Assembly: GCA_008690995.1 (NCBI GenBank)
Contig: VRMN01000014.1
Span: 248,001-312,000 of the forward strand
Length of the DNA stretch: 64,000 nt
DNA from: Porphyridium purpureum
Lineage: Eukaryota; Rhodophyta; Bangiophyceae; Porphyridiales; Porphyridiaceae
Direction of reading: 5' to 3'
This document shows positions 20,401 to 30,246 of the stretch, piece by piece. Made by a program: the position numbers and the translations under genes. The notes under the pieces were generated by a model. It was given only the letters and a program-made list of their open reading frames with translations. It did no database searches and was not told the DNA's origin. Numbering within the stretch: the stretch's first letter is position 1; every line of letters begins with the position of its first letter.

Positions 20401-22103
20401 ACGTCCTTGCCTCCACTCCCGGTATCGGTGTCTTTAGAACTCGTGGGTAAAGCATGGACCGGCTGATCGTGTGTTCCCGATGCCACTGTGCTTTCCACCG
20501 CACCAGCACTAGCAGCAAGTGGCGCGGTCTGTGTCGGAGCCGCCACACTCGCGGCTTCTGTCGGTCCTGCGGTCGCTGCAGAAGGAGACGCAAAGAAAGC
20601 CAGTGCGCTGCCCGGCGTCGCGGGCGCCGCGACATTAGAGACCGGCGCAAACCGATCCGTCGCTACCACCGGCGTGGAGAATGACACTGCTTTGCTTGTC
20701 GAAAATGAAAAGAGCGGCGCCGTGTTGGAGCCGGAGCCAAACACGAATGGGCTCGAGCTAAGGCTCGAACTATTCCATGCCTGAGTTGGCGCACTGCCGG
20801 CAGTGCTTGCTCCAAACGGAACCGCACCAAATGTGGCCGCACCAAAGGCAGTGCTACCAAACGAGGCCGCGCTGTTGGTTGAAAATGAATACGCCGCGCC
20901 AAAGCTTGCCGGTGCCGATAAGCCCGAAGCGGAGAACGCACTTTTCGTGCCAAACAAAGGTGCCGGGGCTGCGCTCTCAGACGCGGGCGCCTGCGATGAA
21001 GTGGCTGGCTCAGATAAAGTGGCATTGCCTTTGCCATCATCAGGCTTTGCTTGAGCGGGGAGTTGCTCTGGGGTACAAGCCACTTGTGCTTTTGTCTCGG
21101 ATTCGTCACCAACAGCAGCTTGTCCTGCAGAACTCGCAACTGCATCCTGAGCATCGGCAGTATTTTCCTGCTCCAAGAGATGCTTGGTGTCAGCCGGTTC
21201 ACTTCTGGCAGCAGCTGCGGCTGGTTCAGTGCTATCTTTTACGCCTTGTCTATCCGACTGAGCTTCCCCCTTAGCCGGTGCTACAGGCTGTGACTCGCGT
21301 TCGCCGTCGGCTACCTTATTCACTAAAGGTGCGCTTTCAATCGGTCCGCTGGCAGCATCTCGGATAGTATCTTGTGCGGGATCTTTGCTTTCGTCCACAC
21401 CCATGTTGTTGCCCGCTGCGGTCGCGTCCTTGTCTGACTTTTCGAGGTCCAAGGAGTTCGACCCTGGAGACTCCTGAGACCTGGACAACTCATCCCCGAG
21501 CTCATTATCTTCATCGCCAGTGTCCAGCGCTTCTTGTGCTTCATCTTCATCCTCTGAGTCTAAGCGCGCACTGCCACTGTCAAGCCCCACGTCTTCATCC
21601 CCATCCTCTTGCTCCTCCGCATCCTCTCCATCGAGGTCAACAATCTCCACATCCGCGCCATCTCCACCTGCCTGATTCCCATTCCCATCCGACGCTGACA
21701 TGGAAGCCGGCCCCGACGATCCATCTCGCGCTTGGTCTCCGTCCTCATCCAGCGCGCGCTCGGACGCAGATGCAGAGCCACCATCATCATCCACATCACT
21801 GCTAATCTCTTCGAGCATCTCTTCCTCTTCCTCATCCTCCCCATACACTTGCAGCTCCCCGCCGTCATCGCCGTGCTCAACCATCATCATACCACCCGCG
21901 TCATCATCCCCGTCGCCGTCGTCCGTCCTAGACCCGGGCGCACCCACAGCCAACCAGCTCTCATGCTCGTGTTGTTCTCGTCCAGGCGCAAGCGCTTCTC
22001 CACCGCCATGCGCAGCACCCTCCTCATCCTCGCGCGCACCATCAAGCTCGATGTCGTCATCCGCTGCGCCGATCAGCGACGCGTCTTCGTCCATCTCATC
22101 CAT
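17421..22103 (-). CDS. FG nucleoporin with Ran-binding domain fused to a ZC3HC1/NIPA-like module
   Basis: A 1560-aa nuclear pore protein, probably of the nuclear basket. The start at 22103 (MDEMDED) is chosen because the frame further upstream has no protein-like content. Residues 1-350 are highly acidic. About 360-510 are rich in FG and F-containing repeats (SFGSTAFGAATFGAVPFGAS). About 725-845 resemble a RanBP1-type Ran-binding domain. About 1220-1250 are helical. About 1255-1400 match the C3HC/ZC3HC1 start (RPWERADF, then CARRGWYNSGYN and GHAVLSGW), though some zinc ligands of the usual CxxC and HxxxC pairs are missing. About 1455-1540 match the second, Rsm1-like part (CEFCRQQLDLETL, EHRPYCCFV). 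In animals and yeast ZC3HC1/Pml39 is a separate basket protein; the fusion to a Nup50/Nup2-like front is unusual. A basic KR-rich tail could be a nuclear localisation signal. Confidence 0.82.
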   Translation of the reverse strand: MDEMDEDASLIGAADDDIELDGAREDEEGAAHGGGEALAPGREQHEHESWLAVGAPGSRTDDGDGDDDAGGMMMVEHGDDGGELQVYGEDEEEEEMLEEISSDVDDDGGSASASERALDEDGDQARDGSSGPASMSASDGNGNQAGGDGADVEIVDLDGEDAEEQEDGDEDVGLDSGSARLDSEDEDEAQEALDTGDEDNELGDELSRSQESPGSNSLDLEKSDKDATAAGNNMGVDESKDPAQDTIRDAASGPIESAPLVNKVADGERESQPVAPAKGEAQSDRQGVKDSTEPAAAAARSEPADTKHLLEQENTADAQDAVASSAGQAAVGDESETKAQVACTPEQLPAQAKPDDGKGNATLSEPATSSQAPASESAAPAPLFGTKSAFSASGLSAPASFGAAYSFSTNSAASFGSTAFGAATFGAVPFGASTAGSAPTQAWNSSSLSSSPFVFGSGSNTAPLFSFSTSKAVSFSTPVVATDRFAPVSNVAAPATPGSALAFFASPSAATAGPTEAASVAAPTQTAPLAASAGAVESTVASGTHDQPVHALPTSSKDTDTGSGGKDVAMADSGDNGSVGAPEIAQAEESMEKRDPAVEASPFVFAPAVAAGGVDFSFAGASGTNAGDSQNQGEGDNDDDSDMSTDEDAPNTSAAPPAPVFVFGSQSVVPGAQAFGGVPLQVAPEWGGTSENDKVKHKNGSLEHKTETDIAAKEDVKASGTGAHKYQESALPVTGGSHVVMMYRARLVDNVGSTTTPREDCGWLEFQLLQSGENADTREIHFVNEETRDTVKQVPITSLMQVRKLKLKSVVVDPLGPDQAGFVMQLLSVEDADTVLAKFQHCIGRAPASAPASGPALQASSPKVQVAPLEASTATQDVRASGSAGGQLAKGSSSSLSKEAQAQKLKARLLKLKQKKVSGSDTREAKSAEHQEKNVDENLQTLPAATSLLPKEAAVPSVSAGEAETRADAGPSDVPGFTSDISAAPAEKPSEVLIDTALALSKEGDHDQGSTVVFESQEDQATEPAAASAMDTESVTVHPGSPIDLNIVQDVDRETPGPESQANAKVIDPSDHGPPVDMAPDTAPRQFSALYDGMEVEKSEEGAGAEATVEAVAVTKPTLDHGKGNDEKCESDQGAHFLEPSLPPVVTTSDPDRDVRVETGAMRPSDSIARDVECRASSPPCANEQNEPSAQWTAEQLELDAEMTDLRESLNRSKGELAAAGSDLQSALEAVRSLTKTLRGFHQNALESEDLLASVPLEKKCRPWERADFMRRLHSFKPSWWACKSPAIDAVECARRGWYNSGYNRLKSEDGAEIVFRAERVHDMSPGAEEETARVLELICGAGHAVLSGWIGNLCPAAFGSLPYESESEYAATLTSRIRLVEDMAMNVVVAERAIDALGNMFERCKAQSQSAGAPSMLSLVVAICGWVPVSASSLINCSDLEWNRTERRGGTTMPHFGARAQTSAHARFAHGVVLECEFCRQQLDLETLEKEQAFDVLLEHRPYCCFVRADAWKAAGRILLKALEQRDQSDSGDGDPDSERKRVVEPDQSTISGKRLRVE

Positions 22104-24000
22104 CTCGTCTCCCCAAACACCACGCTCAAACACGCGTTGCCTCCCGCACGCGCCTTCTCGCTCGTGCGCGCTTGTCGCGTCTGTGCGACTGGCCCGGCCA
22201 CGTGCGTGACGCCGCGTGTTTGTGTTTGCGTGTGACTTTGTGCGTGCGCGTGTGTGCGTGCGGACAGACCGGCAGCCTCCGCGAGATGCAACCAGCGCGT
22301 CTGAGAATGGTGGCGCCTGGCGAATGGCGGCTGTGAGTGGTGCGTGCGACGACGTGGCACGAAGGGTTTTTTTTTTTTTGGTCGTCGCGGGCACCGACCG
22401 CGTGTGCCTCTTTTCACGAGAGTGCGACGGGTCACGGCGAGAATGAAGAGATGCCCGATTCCCAAGCACACCAGCTGCGGAGGCTCTTGGCCCGTGCTGC
22501 ACGGAGAAGAGTATGACACAGATGTCCTGGAAAAAAGGTAAAGTGAAGTCTCCAGCATTCGATGATATTGTCGAGCACATGTCACGAGACAGGAGAGCGT
22601 CCACGGGGGGACATCAACGCAGAATGGTGCATTTCTACAACGGAAAGCGAATGAAAACCACTGCATCTCGGCGAGTATTCTAATGTCCGGTGCACATGTG
22701 TCTTGCTCGCCACTAGCCTGTTTTCCGCGAGACGAGTGTTCCATTTAAAATGTCTCCCGATGCCGTTTGAGGGAGCGACATTCAGTTTAGCGCATCTGGG
22801 TAGCTTGCGTCTGCCAAGATGTCGCTCGTTCTGCGCCCGTCCGGAAACTCGCTCGTTTTGGGGACGTGTGTTGTGTGGCTCTTATTTATTTATTTTCGCG
22901 TATCTCTGTGGAGCCTTTCGTAGCACTCCAGGAAAGTAAAGAGACTTTTAAAGCTGGTCATGTATCTACAGCGTGTGCCCTCGGCCAGAACCGTACGTCT
23001 CTAATTTGTTCAGGCAGCTCTTCCGCCCGGGTGACATAATCGCAAGGGATGGGGACAAATATTATAATGCATGGCGAAGAAGACAGAGCCATAGCGGTGG
23101 ACGTTGTGCGCATCTGTGCACGGGCTGATGGGCGGCTGGCTTTATTCTTCTTGTCATACTGCGGGCTCCATGAGTGCACGCGTACAGACATGTCTTTTGC
23201 ATGGGGCTGAATCGACCAGCTGGAATTCGTCGCTTTGGTATTCGACCCCGCGACGACGTACGCTGCATTATGAAGGCCGAGATGTCGCGTCAGAAGTGAA
23301 GTGTTCGATAGTTGCGCGCAGTGTCTGCGCATCCAACGCACGCGAGCGTCGCTCTGCACTCGCGAAAGCCATATGCACCACTTTGTTGATATTCTCACTG
23401 TACTATCCGTCCATATTTCTCTTACAATCTCCCTTCCCTTTCTGCTGCAGCAATGAATGTCGCGTATGCCTTTAGCTCATTCGTCCCGTCCCATGCTTCA
23501 AACACAATTACCCGCGCAACGCTAGCGACACCTCTCGCCTTCGTCACGTCACACTCGACCCATTTCACTCCTTTCTCAACATTCTGTGCACCACGCCGCG
23601 CCAAAGTGCTCTGAATATCCGCTCTGTCTCTCGGGTTTGCGTCTCGACTCCAGCATGTCACCGGGATGACATCACCCTATCAAACAGGATCCCGACAATT
23701 CCGCGTTCACTGCAGCATGTGGCAGTATTCATTCTGGTCCAGGGTCATCCACATCTCACTCATCGGTCCGCAAGATGCGCCACTCTTTTTTGCACATGCG
23801 CACGAACCTGTGCACGGACGACGCGCTCGATTTTCAGGCGAGCGTGGTAAGTTGCCATCCCTGTTTCGTTCAGATTTCGAGGCCTGTCTCGAGAAGTGCC
23901 TCCCACAAGGTGCAGTCGGTCGTCTGTTGAAAAGCCCTTGTTCTGTCATTTTCGTGCGGGACCCGTGCTTCCCTCGCACGTGCAGGTATCTGCTTCTGCC

Positions 24001-24050
24001 TGTGGGTATCTATGGGTATCTATGGGTATCTATGGGAACATGTGGGTATC
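24001..24050. repeat. 10-bp tandem repeat, five units
   Basis: Five head-to-tail units of T(G/A)TGGGTATC, with one degenerate unit (TATGGGAACA). A related GCAGGTATC precedes it. No coding role seen. Confidence 0.8.
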
Positions 24051-26296
24051 TGTGTATTTCCGGGTTGAAAGGTATACTACTTCGCCGAAGCGCAGCATGC
24101 CTCGTTTCGACGGTGCGCGGGGGTCAAGTTGCTCGACACGAAGACGGAACTTTGATCGGGAAGATATGCCATGGGCTCGCGTGCGCCAGCATGGGCGCAG
24201 GCCTGCGAGCGACCCGCATGTGGTAAGCATGCGTTTGCTCCAGCACTAGCCTGCACAAGTGAACCCGCTACTAAACTCGTCTTGCTCCAAGCGGTCACCA
24301 TGCAGAAAGCTCTTCGACTTCAAGGCGGGGAAGAAGGCATGTCGCACGAGCAGCCAAGTCTTCGGCACTTTGATGTGCGACAAGCGCCACGCAACCCGCC
24401 CTCCACATCTCTCTCCTCCGCTGCGCACAAAGATTCGATCCCTCTTCTGTCCGTCTCCTCTGCGCCTGTGCAGCACCTCAGCATTCTCATCCTGCGCCGC
24501 CCGCCTCATCCGCGCTCATCGAGCTCTTCTCGATTCTCCTCCTCCGCGTGGCACACCATCTCACACGCAACCTCACATCCGTTAACGCTCAACACCTCAT
24601 CAATCTTCATTTCCGATGTCGTCACCGCACGCATCACGCCATCCAGTCATCACGCGGCCCGCGTGTTGGCACTACGCTGTTCGTCACCACACATCACATC
24701 TTCTCCACACGTGAATCACATCCTATTGTTCTTCACACCGCAACCATGTCGCGCACTGGGTTCCACGCGGTTAGAATAAACGAGTAAGTGATAGATATGA
24801 GGTGCAGGCTCAAGATGACGTGCACATGTTCCGTCAGATGCCACGCCATATAATCGTGCGACTCGGTCTCCCGCCCTGCACGCGGCCCCGCGCATTTCAC
24901 CTGACGTACCTGATTCACGTATTAATTGGGTGTACAGTGATTTCTTCATGTAAAAGAAGCTCGTTTTACTATGTTCATGCTGAGGTTCAGTCGGCTTGGT
25001 TAATGGGCTGCGCTGCGGCGCGAGCAATGTGCGAGCTGGATGGGAGCGCTTGGGTGTGCGGCGCCGAACATGCACAGCTGCTGCTTGATGGCAGAAGATT
25101 CCAGCTGTGCCTGTGGATGTGCTTGCGGCAGCATGCGCATGCTTACCTCTCTGTGTCTGTATAGGTCTGGTAAAGGAGTGTCAGGCGTGATACATGCTAA
25201 ATGCGCAACTGCTGGTGACGCGGACAGGGCTTTAAGGGGTGGTGCTGCTACCCGCGGTGAGTCGAGTCGCCCCTAAACGAACGACGCCGCTGAATCTCAT
25301 ACCTCATGCACAAAGCCCGCGTCGGACGGCGCGGGGTTTTGGCTGCGACGAACATGCTTGCAAGCACATCCACGCTCACAGCGCAGCAGACTTTGTTCGT
25401 TCATTGTCTCCCATGCATCTCGGCCTACCTCGGGCATGCGGTCAGTAACTTCCACCATTGTCCAGCCGCATGTCCCTGCACACCATTGTCTGGACATGAG
25501 CCGTAAACTTCCCGCAAGACCTACCCTGCCAGTCCTGCCATGTCGAAGAGCCAAACCCGCCACTCGCAGGATAATGACGCACACGTTACCGGGATGGTCA
25601 CACCACACTCATCCCTGCTCGCGTATCGCACTGGGAACACATTCGATACCTCTTTTTCCCCCCTGCCCACTGATCTCCTATCACTTCAGCTTCCGCAGCC
25701 CCTCCGCATTCGAATCTCTCATCAGCAAGAGCCTCCGATGAGCGCAGACCATCCGCAGCCTGCTCGAAGGAGGGGGTATCCAGTCCATTCTCGCCACGAA
25801 CCCCCACACACCAGTCCCCACCACCACATTCTTCAGCCGCTCCGCGTGCAAGTTGGCCGTGACGTGACCTGCCGCCTTTTCGTGCCGATTTTTGGATAAC
25901 GCTCGACCCCTCCAATTATAGCGCTGGGTACAGTGTGTACAGCAAGGTATTTCTATGAAAAAGTGCCCGTTTTGTGATTTCGGGGCGGTGGTGCTCAGGC
26001 GGAATCGAAACGGTGGCGGCAGCAGGCGCGCAAGCGGTCACGTGGCAGGTTGCGGGTGTTGCGTGCCTGCGTGGTATGATTATCGTGTTGCTGCTCATCC
26101 GAGAATCTTGGCGTGCGGCGCTGCGGCGCGCGTGATCGGCGGGACGGGAGGCGTTGAGGCTGGGGAGGAAGCCGCGAGGAGACGACGCGCAGATGGGAAG
26201 AGGTGAAGATGCGATTCCGTTCCCGTCGTGGCGGTCTTCGGCTCCTCAGTGTGCCGTGCGACCGTGCGACTCGAACAGCCGGCCGGCATGCATGCC

Positions 26297-26303
26297 TATA
26301 TAA
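26297..26303 (+). promoter_or_regulatory. TATA box, probable promoter of the phosphate transporter gene
   Basis: TATATAA about 195 bp before the chosen ATG of the PiT gene, in otherwise GC-rich DNA. A pyrimidine-rich TGTATTTGCAG at 26413-26423 before the frame looks like a 3' splice site, so a short 5'-leader intron is possible. Confidence 0.45.
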
Positions 26304-26491
26304 TGTGTGCGGTAACGGAGGGCAGCAGCAATGACGGCTTGGGATGTCAGGCAGAAGAAGTGAGGCAAGGAGCAGAGGCATCTAGACTGGGAGTCCCGCG
26401 CTGAACGTCGGCTCTGTATTTGCAGGACTCGGGGGTGCGAAGGGATAGCTTTACAAGCCTCGGGGCGCTTGAAAGCCGAGTGGGAGAGAGA

Positions 26492-28201
26492 ATGGACCAA
26501 ATCGTGTACGATGTGAACCCATTCTCGGGTGCTGCGCAGATGCAGGCGTGGCAGTGGATTTTCGCGTGTTGCTTGATCGCATCCTTCTTGCAAGGTGCGG
26601 CTATGGGGGCCAATGACTTGGCCAACTGCTTTGGAACCTCTGTGGGCGCCAAGGTACTGACTGTGACACAGGCGTGCATTGCAGGAACTTTATTTATCTC
26701 GTTGGGCTCCATGACAATTGGCTCGCAGGTCGCCAAGACGGTCGGCAAGGGCATTGTCAACTACAAACTGTTCGCGGATATTCCGCAGCTCTTTGCATTG
26801 GGAATGTTGACCGCCGCCGTCTCTGCAGGTCTTTGGGTTGCGCTTGCGACCTGGCTCAGCATGCCGGTGTCCACGACACATTCGATTGTTGGGTCCGTGA
26901 TGGGCTTTGGTCTGGTGCAGTTTGGCGGCTCCGGCATTGACTGGTGGCCCGGTGTGGGCCAGATTGTGCTTTCGTGGGTCGCGTCGCCAGTCGTGACGGG
27001 TATTTTCTCTGTTGCATTCTACTTGCTTGCCAAGTACTGGTTCTTGCGCCCTGTGCAAAAGGACGATTCGCGTATCGAGTGGGGCAAGAAACAGCAAATC
27101 TGGTACTTGGCCATTGTGCTGTTCTTGGTATTCTTGACATTCCTAATCTTTGTGACCTTCACATATGACGAGGATAGTGTCGGCCTGAACCTTGGCGTTT
27201 CGTTCGGTGTTTCCACTGCCATTGCTCTCATCTGGGTGGTCGGACTGCACAAACCGATCAACAACTACTTTGCCAAGCGTGGGTTGGTGGGCGGCTTCCA
27301 CGACGAAGATGACATCATTGCCAAGGATCTCGATGAGATTGATGAACTGAGCGCCTCCAGCGATCACGATGAGGAAAACGCCACGGCGTCAGCCGAAAGA
27401 GCCGGGCCGGCCCCAGCAGCTGTTGCCAGCGCGGCAGCGTCTGGCGCGTCGCAGCGCTCCAATGCCATGTCTGTGGTGAGCTCAATTATGAGGTCCGACG
27501 CCGACATGCGCGCAGATGGTCTGCCGCCGAATGACATTTGGCACCCGGAGCTCGAGTCTCGCTTTGCCTTTGGGCAGATGGTGTCGGCGTGCTACGAGGC
27601 CATTGCCTTTGGCGCCAATGACATTGGAAACTCGAGCGGGCCCCTCATTGCCGTATTCCAGACCATTGAGTACGCGGGTGTGGTCAGCAAGCCCCAGCCA
27701 GAGTACTGGGCGTTGGCTTATTGCACGGCTGGCATTCTCTTTGGTCTGTGGCTGTTTGGCGCAAACGTCATGCGAACCATCGGCCAGAACATCACGCTGA
27801 TGACTCCAATCCGAGGCCTGTGCGCCGAGTTGGCAACTGCCTTTTCCGTGCTGATTGCGTCGTACATCGGCATCCCCGTGTCAACCACGCACTGCAGCGT
27901 TGGTGGCGTGATTGGAGCTGGTCTGTGCGAGACGAAGGGTTACAAGAAGGTCAACTGGAAGCTGCTGACCAAGGTCTTTGCTTCGTGGGTGCTTACATTG
28001 CCAGTCGCCATGGGCGTGAATGCGCTCATTTACTTCATCTGCCGCGGTGGAACGCAGGGCCAATGGTTTGTGCCGCCAGCCGCAGTCGTCGGCAATGGCG
28101 TCAAGGATGCGTTCAACGATTACGAGTACACTTGCGTCGGCAACGCCGATATTCAGAAATGCACGCTCTCCTTTCCGTCAGAGTATCTGACAGAGCAGTA
28201 A
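26492..28201 (+). CDS. Phosphate transporter, PiT/PHO4 family
   Basis: Cation (Na+ or H+)-coupled inorganic phosphate symporter, probably in the plasma membrane. The 569-aa protein carries the two inverted PiT signatures: GANDLANCFGTSVGAK near the N-terminus and GANDIGNSSGPL in the second half. Each is followed by membrane helices and the conserved STTHSIVG / STTHCSVGG segments. About ten hydrophobic segments flank a long charged cytoplasmic loop (about residues 270-350) rich in Glu, Ser and Ala, as usual for eukaryotic members. The ATG at 26492 is preferred because the first helix follows at the usual distance; an in-frame upstream frame runs from 26420. No breaks. Confidence 0.95.
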   Translation: MDQIVYDVNPFSGAAQMQAWQWIFACCLIASFLQGAAMGANDLANCFGTSVGAKVLTVTQACIAGTLFISLGSMTIGSQVAKTVGKGIVNYKLFADIPQLFALGMLTAAVSAGLWVALATWLSMPVSTTHSIVGSVMGFGLVQFGGSGIDWWPGVGQIVLSWVASPVVTGIFSVAFYLLAKYWFLRPVQKDDSRIEWGKKQQIWYLAIVLFLVFLTFLIFVTFTYDEDSVGLNLGVSFGVSTAIALIWVVGLHKPINNYFAKRGLVGGFHDEDDIIAKDLDEIDELSASSDHDEENATASAERAGPAPAAVASAAASGASQRSNAMSVVSSIMRSDADMRADGLPPNDIWHPELESRFAFGQMVSACYEAIAFGANDIGNSSGPLIAVFQTIEYAGVVSKPQPEYWALAYCTAGILFGLWLFGANVMRTIGQNITLMTPIRGLCAELATAFSVLIASYIGIPVSTTHCSVGGVIGAGLCETKGYKKVNWKLLTKVFASWVLTLPVAMGVNALIYFICRGGTQGQWFVPPAAVVGNGVKDAFNDYEYTCVGNADIQKCTLSFPSEYLTEQ

Positions 28202-28313
28202 GCCAGCGGAGCAGGCACGCGTAGGCCGTGCGCCCAGAGTTACTGCGAACATCGTTCGACGCTATGTTTGTCGGTGCGCAAGGACCAATGTGATGCATTT
28301 AGCGTTGGATCAG

Positions 28314-28321
28314 TATATAAA
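28314..28321 (+). promoter_or_regulatory. TATA box, probable promoter of the SET/MYND gene
   Basis: TATATAAA 192 bp upstream of the next plus-strand ATG (28513). This is the same spacing as the TATA box before the PiT gene. Confidence 0.45.
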
Positions 28322-28512
28322 GTCCTTTGTGTATGCTTGTCTGTGTGTTAAGACCGGCGCGGCAAACGCGGATTGGGTATATCTACATCAGGTGGCGAAG
28401 CGAGCACCTTTTCCTCTCTCCACTGTCAGTGCGAGTATGTACAGGGGCCACATAAACCAAGCAGTCGTACGGCGTTCTTCGGTCTCTTCTTCGCTGAAAG
28501 GACAGGTTTGCG

Positions 28513-29829
28513 ATGGCCTCTGCCAGTGCTCCTGCCTTGGCTGCTGAACCCGGTCTGCGCGTCCAGGTCACGCCAAATGCCGGCCGGTCACTGTACGCGG
28601 CGCTACCGTTCGATGACGGCGACGTCCTGCTTGCAGAGCGTCCGTCATGGGTGATGCAAAGCGTCGAGTCGCGCCAAGAGAGCGCGGCGAATGGAGCGGA
28701 CGTGTGCGGTTTGTGCGGAACGTGTGCTCGATCGTTCGGACACCAAATTCGCGCTACTCTGCAAGCTCCGTCCGCAGACTCTGTTCCACGTTCACCTGCC
28801 GATGACACGAAGCTCGTGTCGGAGCTGTTGCAGCTGCTGCAGTCGGACGCAGAAGACGGCGCGGCGTGCGTCAAGACTTTCGCATGTGCATCCGCGTCGC
28901 ACGGCGATCGTACGTGCGAGCAGATCTACTGCTCGACTGCGTGTGCTGAGAGAGACTGGCTCGCCGGACATCGCATGATGTGCGTTTCTGTGAACGCAGA
29001 CCTGATGTCGCAGCTCGATGAGCTTGCGCGCGGCCGATATGTGTGCCTCAGGTACGCCGTGGACCTGCTTGTGCGGGTGGCGGCAGTAGCGACCAGCGAG
29101 CCGACTGCAAACGTGCTCGAATGCTCATGGGTAGCAGAGCTGGAACACAGGTCTGAATGGAGTTCGAGTTGGCAATGCAGTTCGGGCAGACGACAAAAAG
29201 ACGCGGTCAAGGTGCGACGCGCCGCGTGCATCGCGACCGGGATGTGCGGAAGGCATGTGAGTGAAGCGGACGTTGAGCGCGTGTTGACGGCTCTCGATAT
29301 CAATGCTGTAAGTGTGCAATTGTCGAGTGGCATTTACTCACGCATGCACGCATGGTTGAGAAATTCTGCCCAGCACGCTGTGTTGGATTGCAGCGAGTCC
29401 GAGTTGCCATCGGCACTTGGAGAGTTGATTTCGCGCGTAGAAATTCGGATGGGCCTACGACCGCAGTACGCATCAGGCAAGCTCGACGCGAGCAAGTACA
29501 CTGTCGCCCAGCTTGCTGCGACACTCACGTGCTTGTTTCCACCGACCGAGTTTATCGCACTGCATCGCACTGTTTCATTGTTAAACCATTCGTGTCGGCC
29601 GAATGTGCGCCTGGAACATAGACTCGTGTCGGCAGAAACCGAGGTCGCACCTGCTGGGATCGAGACGCGAGCCATTGCCATGTCTTGTGAGAACGATTGT
29701 GAAGCAGCCATTCGGCCGGACGATGAACTCACCATTTCATACATTGACGCATCAATCGATGACACGCCAGTACGTCAGCAGCTGCTCGCGCCGTACGGAT
29801 TCGTATGTGGATGCACCAAGTGCGGGTAA
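28513..29829 (+). CDS. SET and MYND domain protein (SMYD-like methyltransferase)
   Basis: Predicted protein-lysine methyltransferase of 438 aa. The SET domain is split around a MYND-type zinc finger as in SMYD proteins: a SET start (LRVQVTPNAGRSLYA), then a MYND finger (CGLCGTC, then YCSTACAERDWLAGHRMMC), then the catalytic half with LNHSCRPNV, ELTISYID and a post-SET YGFVCGCTKCG at the C-terminus. The S-adenosylmethionine-binding NHSC motif and the Tyr of ISYID are intact, so activity is plausible; the substrate is unknown. It ends directly after the post-SET cysteines, lacking the TPR-like C-terminal domain of animal SMYDs. The ATG at 28513 is the first in frame. Confidence 0.9.
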   Translation: MASASAPALAAEPGLRVQVTPNAGRSLYAALPFDDGDVLLAERPSWVMQSVESRQESAANGADVCGLCGTCARSFGHQIRATLQAPSADSVPRSPADDTKLVSELLQLLQSDAEDGAACVKTFACASASHGDRTCEQIYCSTACAERDWLAGHRMMCVSVNADLMSQLDELARGRYVCLRYAVDLLVRVAAVATSEPTANVLECSWVAELEHRSEWSSSWQCSSGRRQKDAVKVRRAACIATGMCGRHVSEADVERVLTALDINAVSVQLSSGIYSRMHAWLRNSAQHAVLDCSESELPSALGELISRVEIRMGLRPQYASGKLDASKYTVAQLAATLTCLFPPTEFIALHRTVSLLNHSCRPNVRLEHRLVSAETEVAPAGIETRAIAMSCENDCEAAIRPDDELTISYIDASIDDTPVRQQLLAPYGFVCGCTKCG

Positions 29830-30246
29830 GCCGCGCGGCGCGCCGATTCTTGCCAGCTTTTACTGCAGAAGCCTGTCATTTCTTTCTGTCTCTTTGGACT
29901 CCTCGCGCGCGTTTTTACTGAAAGTGAAGGTCACGCGATGGCACCGTTGTATCATGTCCGCGTCGAAGTAGCGTCTTACTATTGCCTGCGACGCTCGAAC
30001 TCGACTTGCAAATCGACAATCGAGTCAAGCCCCGACTTGACAAAGTACAAAATCGTGATGTACATGCGGGCAGACCAAAGTTGGGCCGCAATCATCTGCA
30101 TAGACGCCGCAAGTATTCCCAGGGGCGCCGTAGCGGATGCCAAGGGTGGACCTGAGCTTGAGTTGCCGTGGAATTTGCTCCGCTCCCGTGACACGCTGGC
30201 CGAAATTAAAGCGGCGAGCGTAGTCGCGCAGGCACGACCCAGCGCT
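29830..30246. other. Intergenic
   Basis: About 0.4 kb between the SET/MYND stop and the 3' end of the disrupted VMP1-like gene. Nothing seen. Confidence 0.6.

Larger units (their letters stand above)
22104..26491. other. Long gene-poor region (4.4 kb)
   Basis: No convincing gene. It contains a T13 run at about 22369, an acidic-gene 5' leader near 22104-22600, a 10-bp tandem repeat at 24001-24050, and a paired GTACAG motif at 25924-25943. A minus-strand 79-aa frame at 23422-23661 (WVECDVTKARGVASVARVIV) looks faintly like a piece of an NAD-binding protein, but it has no ATG and no continuation. Around 25700-25915 both strands give short protein-like strings without a family match. Confidence 0.45.

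Noticed and set aside
22104-22604. Upstream extension of the nucleoporin frame (167 residues)
   Set aside because: Open by chance in GC-rich DNA. Its random basic composition differs sharply from the acidic start at 22103.
23422-23661. 79-aa minus-strand frame resembling a piece of an NAD-binding protein
   Set aside because: No ATG, no nucleotide-binding GxxGxxG motif and no continuation in any frame.
24001-24050. CRISPR-like array
   Set aside because: Units are 10 bp, contiguous and without spacers; the genome is eukaryotic.
25598-25915. Protein-like strings on both strands, faintly armadillo-like
   Set aside because: No repeat pattern survives inspection and the best string flips between frames.
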